From NCBI GenBank assembly GCA_020747065.1, contig JAGMVK010000017.1:372001-436000 (forward strand): a DNA stretch of 64,000 nt, given 5' to 3'. The notes under the pieces were generated by a model that saw only the letters and a program-made list of their open reading frames with translations, was not told the DNA's origin and did no database searches. Source of the DNA: Cadophora sp. MPI-SDFR-AT-0126 (taxonomy: Eukaryota > Ascomycota > Leotiomycetes > Helotiales > Ploettnerulaceae). Numbering within the stretch: position 1 is the stretch's first letter; every line of letters starts with the position of its first letter. Shown one piece after another: positions 62,152 through 64,000 of this stretch. The position numbers and the translations under genes were made by a program.

Positions 62152-63796
62152 ATGGCTATCAAACCAGCAGAATCGGAATTTCGCATCCTCATAGTGGGAG
62201 GTGGAATCGCAGGACTAGCAACTGTAAATCCCCAAGAATTATCCTAGGTTACCCCAACTCTATGATTTACAGATGTTCTGACACCCGTACAGGCAACTGC
62301 ACTCCGCGGTCCTGACCGCCGGATCCTCGTTCTCGAACAATCCTCTCTCAACCACGAAATCGGCGCGACGATCTCTTTACAGCCCAACGCTTCAAAATTT
62401 GTCGAGAAAGCATGGAACCTCAGCTCTGAACTACGGGCCAGGGGATCAATGGTCGATAAGGCGTTCCGTGTCTGCTCAACTGATGGGACCGAGCACAAAC
62501 GTATTGACCTGACAGCGAAGTCTGGATATGGCGGTGATAGAATGTTGTATCATAGACAGGACCTGCATGATGTTCTGAAGACCGCTGCTACGAGTTTTGG
62601 TAGGGAGGGGTTGCCGGCGGAGATCTTGGTTAAGAGTAGGGTCGTGAAGTGTGATTGTGATGAGGGATCGGTGGAGTTGGAGGATGGAAGGGTGCTGGAT
62701 GGATTCGACCTCATTGTTGCGGCGGATGGAATACGGAGTAATATCAGAAGATTTGTGGTTGGTGAAGAAGTGGGCTCGGTGAGGACAGGCCAGGCAGCGT
62801 ATCGAATGATGATCAAAGCGTCAAAGGTTGAAGATGATGAAGATATTCGGAAGTTCTTGGATCCTAGAGAAGCGGTCACGACAATGGTGATGGGACATCA
62901 GACTCGTTTAATCATGGGCCCTGCGAGAAACGGTGAGGTTTACAGCATTGTGGCCATGGTTCGAGATGGTAAGTGGCCCGTTCATGCGGAGGATGTGCAC
63001 TGACTATCTGGGTACTCAGTATCCGATTCCATGACCGAGACATCATGGACGACTGAAGGAAATCTACATGACCTTTTGGAAGCCTTCAAGGAGTTTCCTG
63101 ACTGGTGCAAGCGGTTGTTTCGACATGCGCCGGAATTAGGACTCTGGCAATTACGTGATCTGGTTCGAGACGTTTCGTTACTGTTTTTTCGTTAAAACGA
63201 AAATGTGCTGAAATTGGCGTCGATAGGATCCACTCAAGATTTGGACAAAAGGGAAAGTGATCTTGATTGGCGATGCGGCACATGCGATGTTACCAACGCA
63301 AGGCCAGGGAGCGAGCCAAGCTATCGAAGATGCGGTAGGTTTCCCTCTCGAGGCAAAAGCGACCTTGAAGTTTGAGCTAATCCACTTTCCTAGGAGGCAA
63401 TAGGAGCTTTTTTCAAAGATGCGCACGGAAAACCTTCGGAGCTCGCGATTTGGTCAAGGCTAAAAGTTCGTCCCAAGTGTTCGATCCAGAGGCACGTACA
63501 CTGACTGATTCCCTCAGCTGATTGATGAGACACGGCGTCCACGAGCTACACAAATCCAGCTCCTAAGTCGGGAAAGCGCAAAGCCGGCGACAGACAAGGG
63601 CGACAAGAAGATCAAAATGTACGTGCAACGCTCGAAAGAAGTTCCTTCCCATTCGACACATGACAGATTGACTTTTGTACGTAGATCACCGGACCAGTAT
63701 ATGGACTATTGCTGTAATTATCAGGGGGCAAGAGCGTGGCGTGAACAGCAGAGGAGTACCGATGCTCTGAAGGGACTGGATGACTTAAAGATTTAG
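62152..63796 (+). CDS. FAD-dependent monooxygenase (salicylate hydroxylase-like)
   Basis: Seven exons: 62152-62223, 62293-62968, 63020-63162, 63227-63334, 63394-63465, 63518-63618 and 63685-63796, giving 427 aa. The N-terminal Rossmann motif is [19 protein letters not shown], the first FAD-binding GxGxx[16 protein letters not shown] is the DG fingerprint shared by FAD and NAD(P)H sites. [20 protein letters not shown] is the second FAD motif (GD). This is the class A flavoprotein hydroxylase fold (p-hydroxybenzoate/salicylate hydroxylase type), which uses NAD(P)H and oxygen to hydroxylate aromatic substrates; the substrate is not predictable. No signal peptide is seen. Two introns (donors GTTCGA and GTTCGT) are weak but required by frame. 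No biosynthetic cluster adjoins it within the window. Confidence 0.93.
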
Positions 63797-63886
63797 AGTT
63801 CACAATTTGCAGGTTGACATCTCTTTCTTTCATTCCGAAAGCCCGCCATTAAGGGGGGTTTTTGAATGTGCTTTTTCTCGTACTCT

Positions 63887-64000
63887 CTAGTATGATCCTT
63901 GGTAACTGTAGTTGTCGTAGTCGTTCATATTTCCCATCCAATCCCACAATTCTTGTACATCTAAATTGTCAAATGGTAACTCGCCCCCATTTGGATGAAA
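63887..64000 (-). CDS. C-terminal end of a gene running off the right edge
   Basis: On the minus strand an open frame enters from the right edge and ends at TAG (63889-63887), giving 37 residues. It reads LPFDNLDVQELWDWMGNM followed by DYDNYSYQGSY. The acidic, aromatic ending with LDVQELWDWMG resembles the activation-type tails of fungal transcription factors. It converges with the FAD monooxygenase, with only 90 bp between the stops. Identity needs the sequence beyond the window. Confidence 0.5.
   Translation of the reverse strand, partial: FHPNGGELPFDNLDVQELWDWMGNMNDYDNYSYQGSY

Noticed and set aside
62152..64000. FAD monooxygenase plus a possible transcription-factor tail as the start of a secondary-metabolite cluster
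   Set aside because: No synthase, P450 or transporter lies within the window next to it; the neighbour on the left is a cell-wall gene. One oxidase and an unidentified tail are not enough.

Overview
This window is filamentous ascomycete DNA. The genes are split by short introns (about 45-260 nt) with GTRNGY-type donors, CTAAC-like branch points and YAG acceptors. The proteins match Pezizomycotina families: Zn2Cys6 regulator, SakA/Hog1 kinase, group III G-alpha, DUF3716, Mit_KHE1 and SRF1. A leotiomycete-like fungus is my best guess, from remembered protein similarity only. I rebuilt exons by hand from splice sites, phase and family sequence; in every complete model except one frameshifted transporter the exon lengths sum to an open frame.

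Left part (1-11.2 kb): a possible gene end at the edge; an orphan cysteine-rich 176-aa protein; a 72-aa Cys-rich miniprotein; RRG7 and MED21 on a shared divergent promoter; an SDT1/PHM8-type HAD phosphatase with a 13-nt microexon; an intronless 889-aa low-complexity nuclear-type protein; and an MFS sugar-type transporter whose frame is broken by one base.

Middle (11.2-33 kb): a 3.7-kb gene-poor stretch; a 1011-aa multi-KH RNA-binding protein; a 785-aa Zn2Cys6 transcription factor; a 4.3-kb gene-poor stretch; the nine-exon HOG1/SakA stress MAP kinase; and AVL9, a late secretory pathway protein.

Second half (33-53 kb): glycogen phosphorylase with a GC-AG intron and STRE-like promoter sites; a GNA-3-type G-alpha subunit; a 4.6-kb gene-poor stretch; cullin-1; a YjlB-like cupin; the phospholipase D regulator SRF1 divergent from a Mit_KHE1 mitochondrial protein.

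Right end (53-64 kb): a head-to-tail pair of DUF3716 paralogs, a KRE6/SKN1-type GH16 beta-glucan synthesis protein, a seven-exon FAD monooxygenase, and the C-terminal tail of another minus-strand gene at the edge.

Most of this is conserved core genome: signalling (Hog1, G-alpha), storage carbon (glycogen phosphorylase), wall and secretion (KRE6, AVL9), ubiquitin ligase (cullin) and transcription (Mediator). I see no secondary-metabolite cluster, transposon, CRISPR array, tRNA or rRNA. The least described elements are the DUF3716 pair, whose six cysteines follow a spacing like a stretched Zn2Cys6 cluster, and several orphan Cys-rich small proteins.
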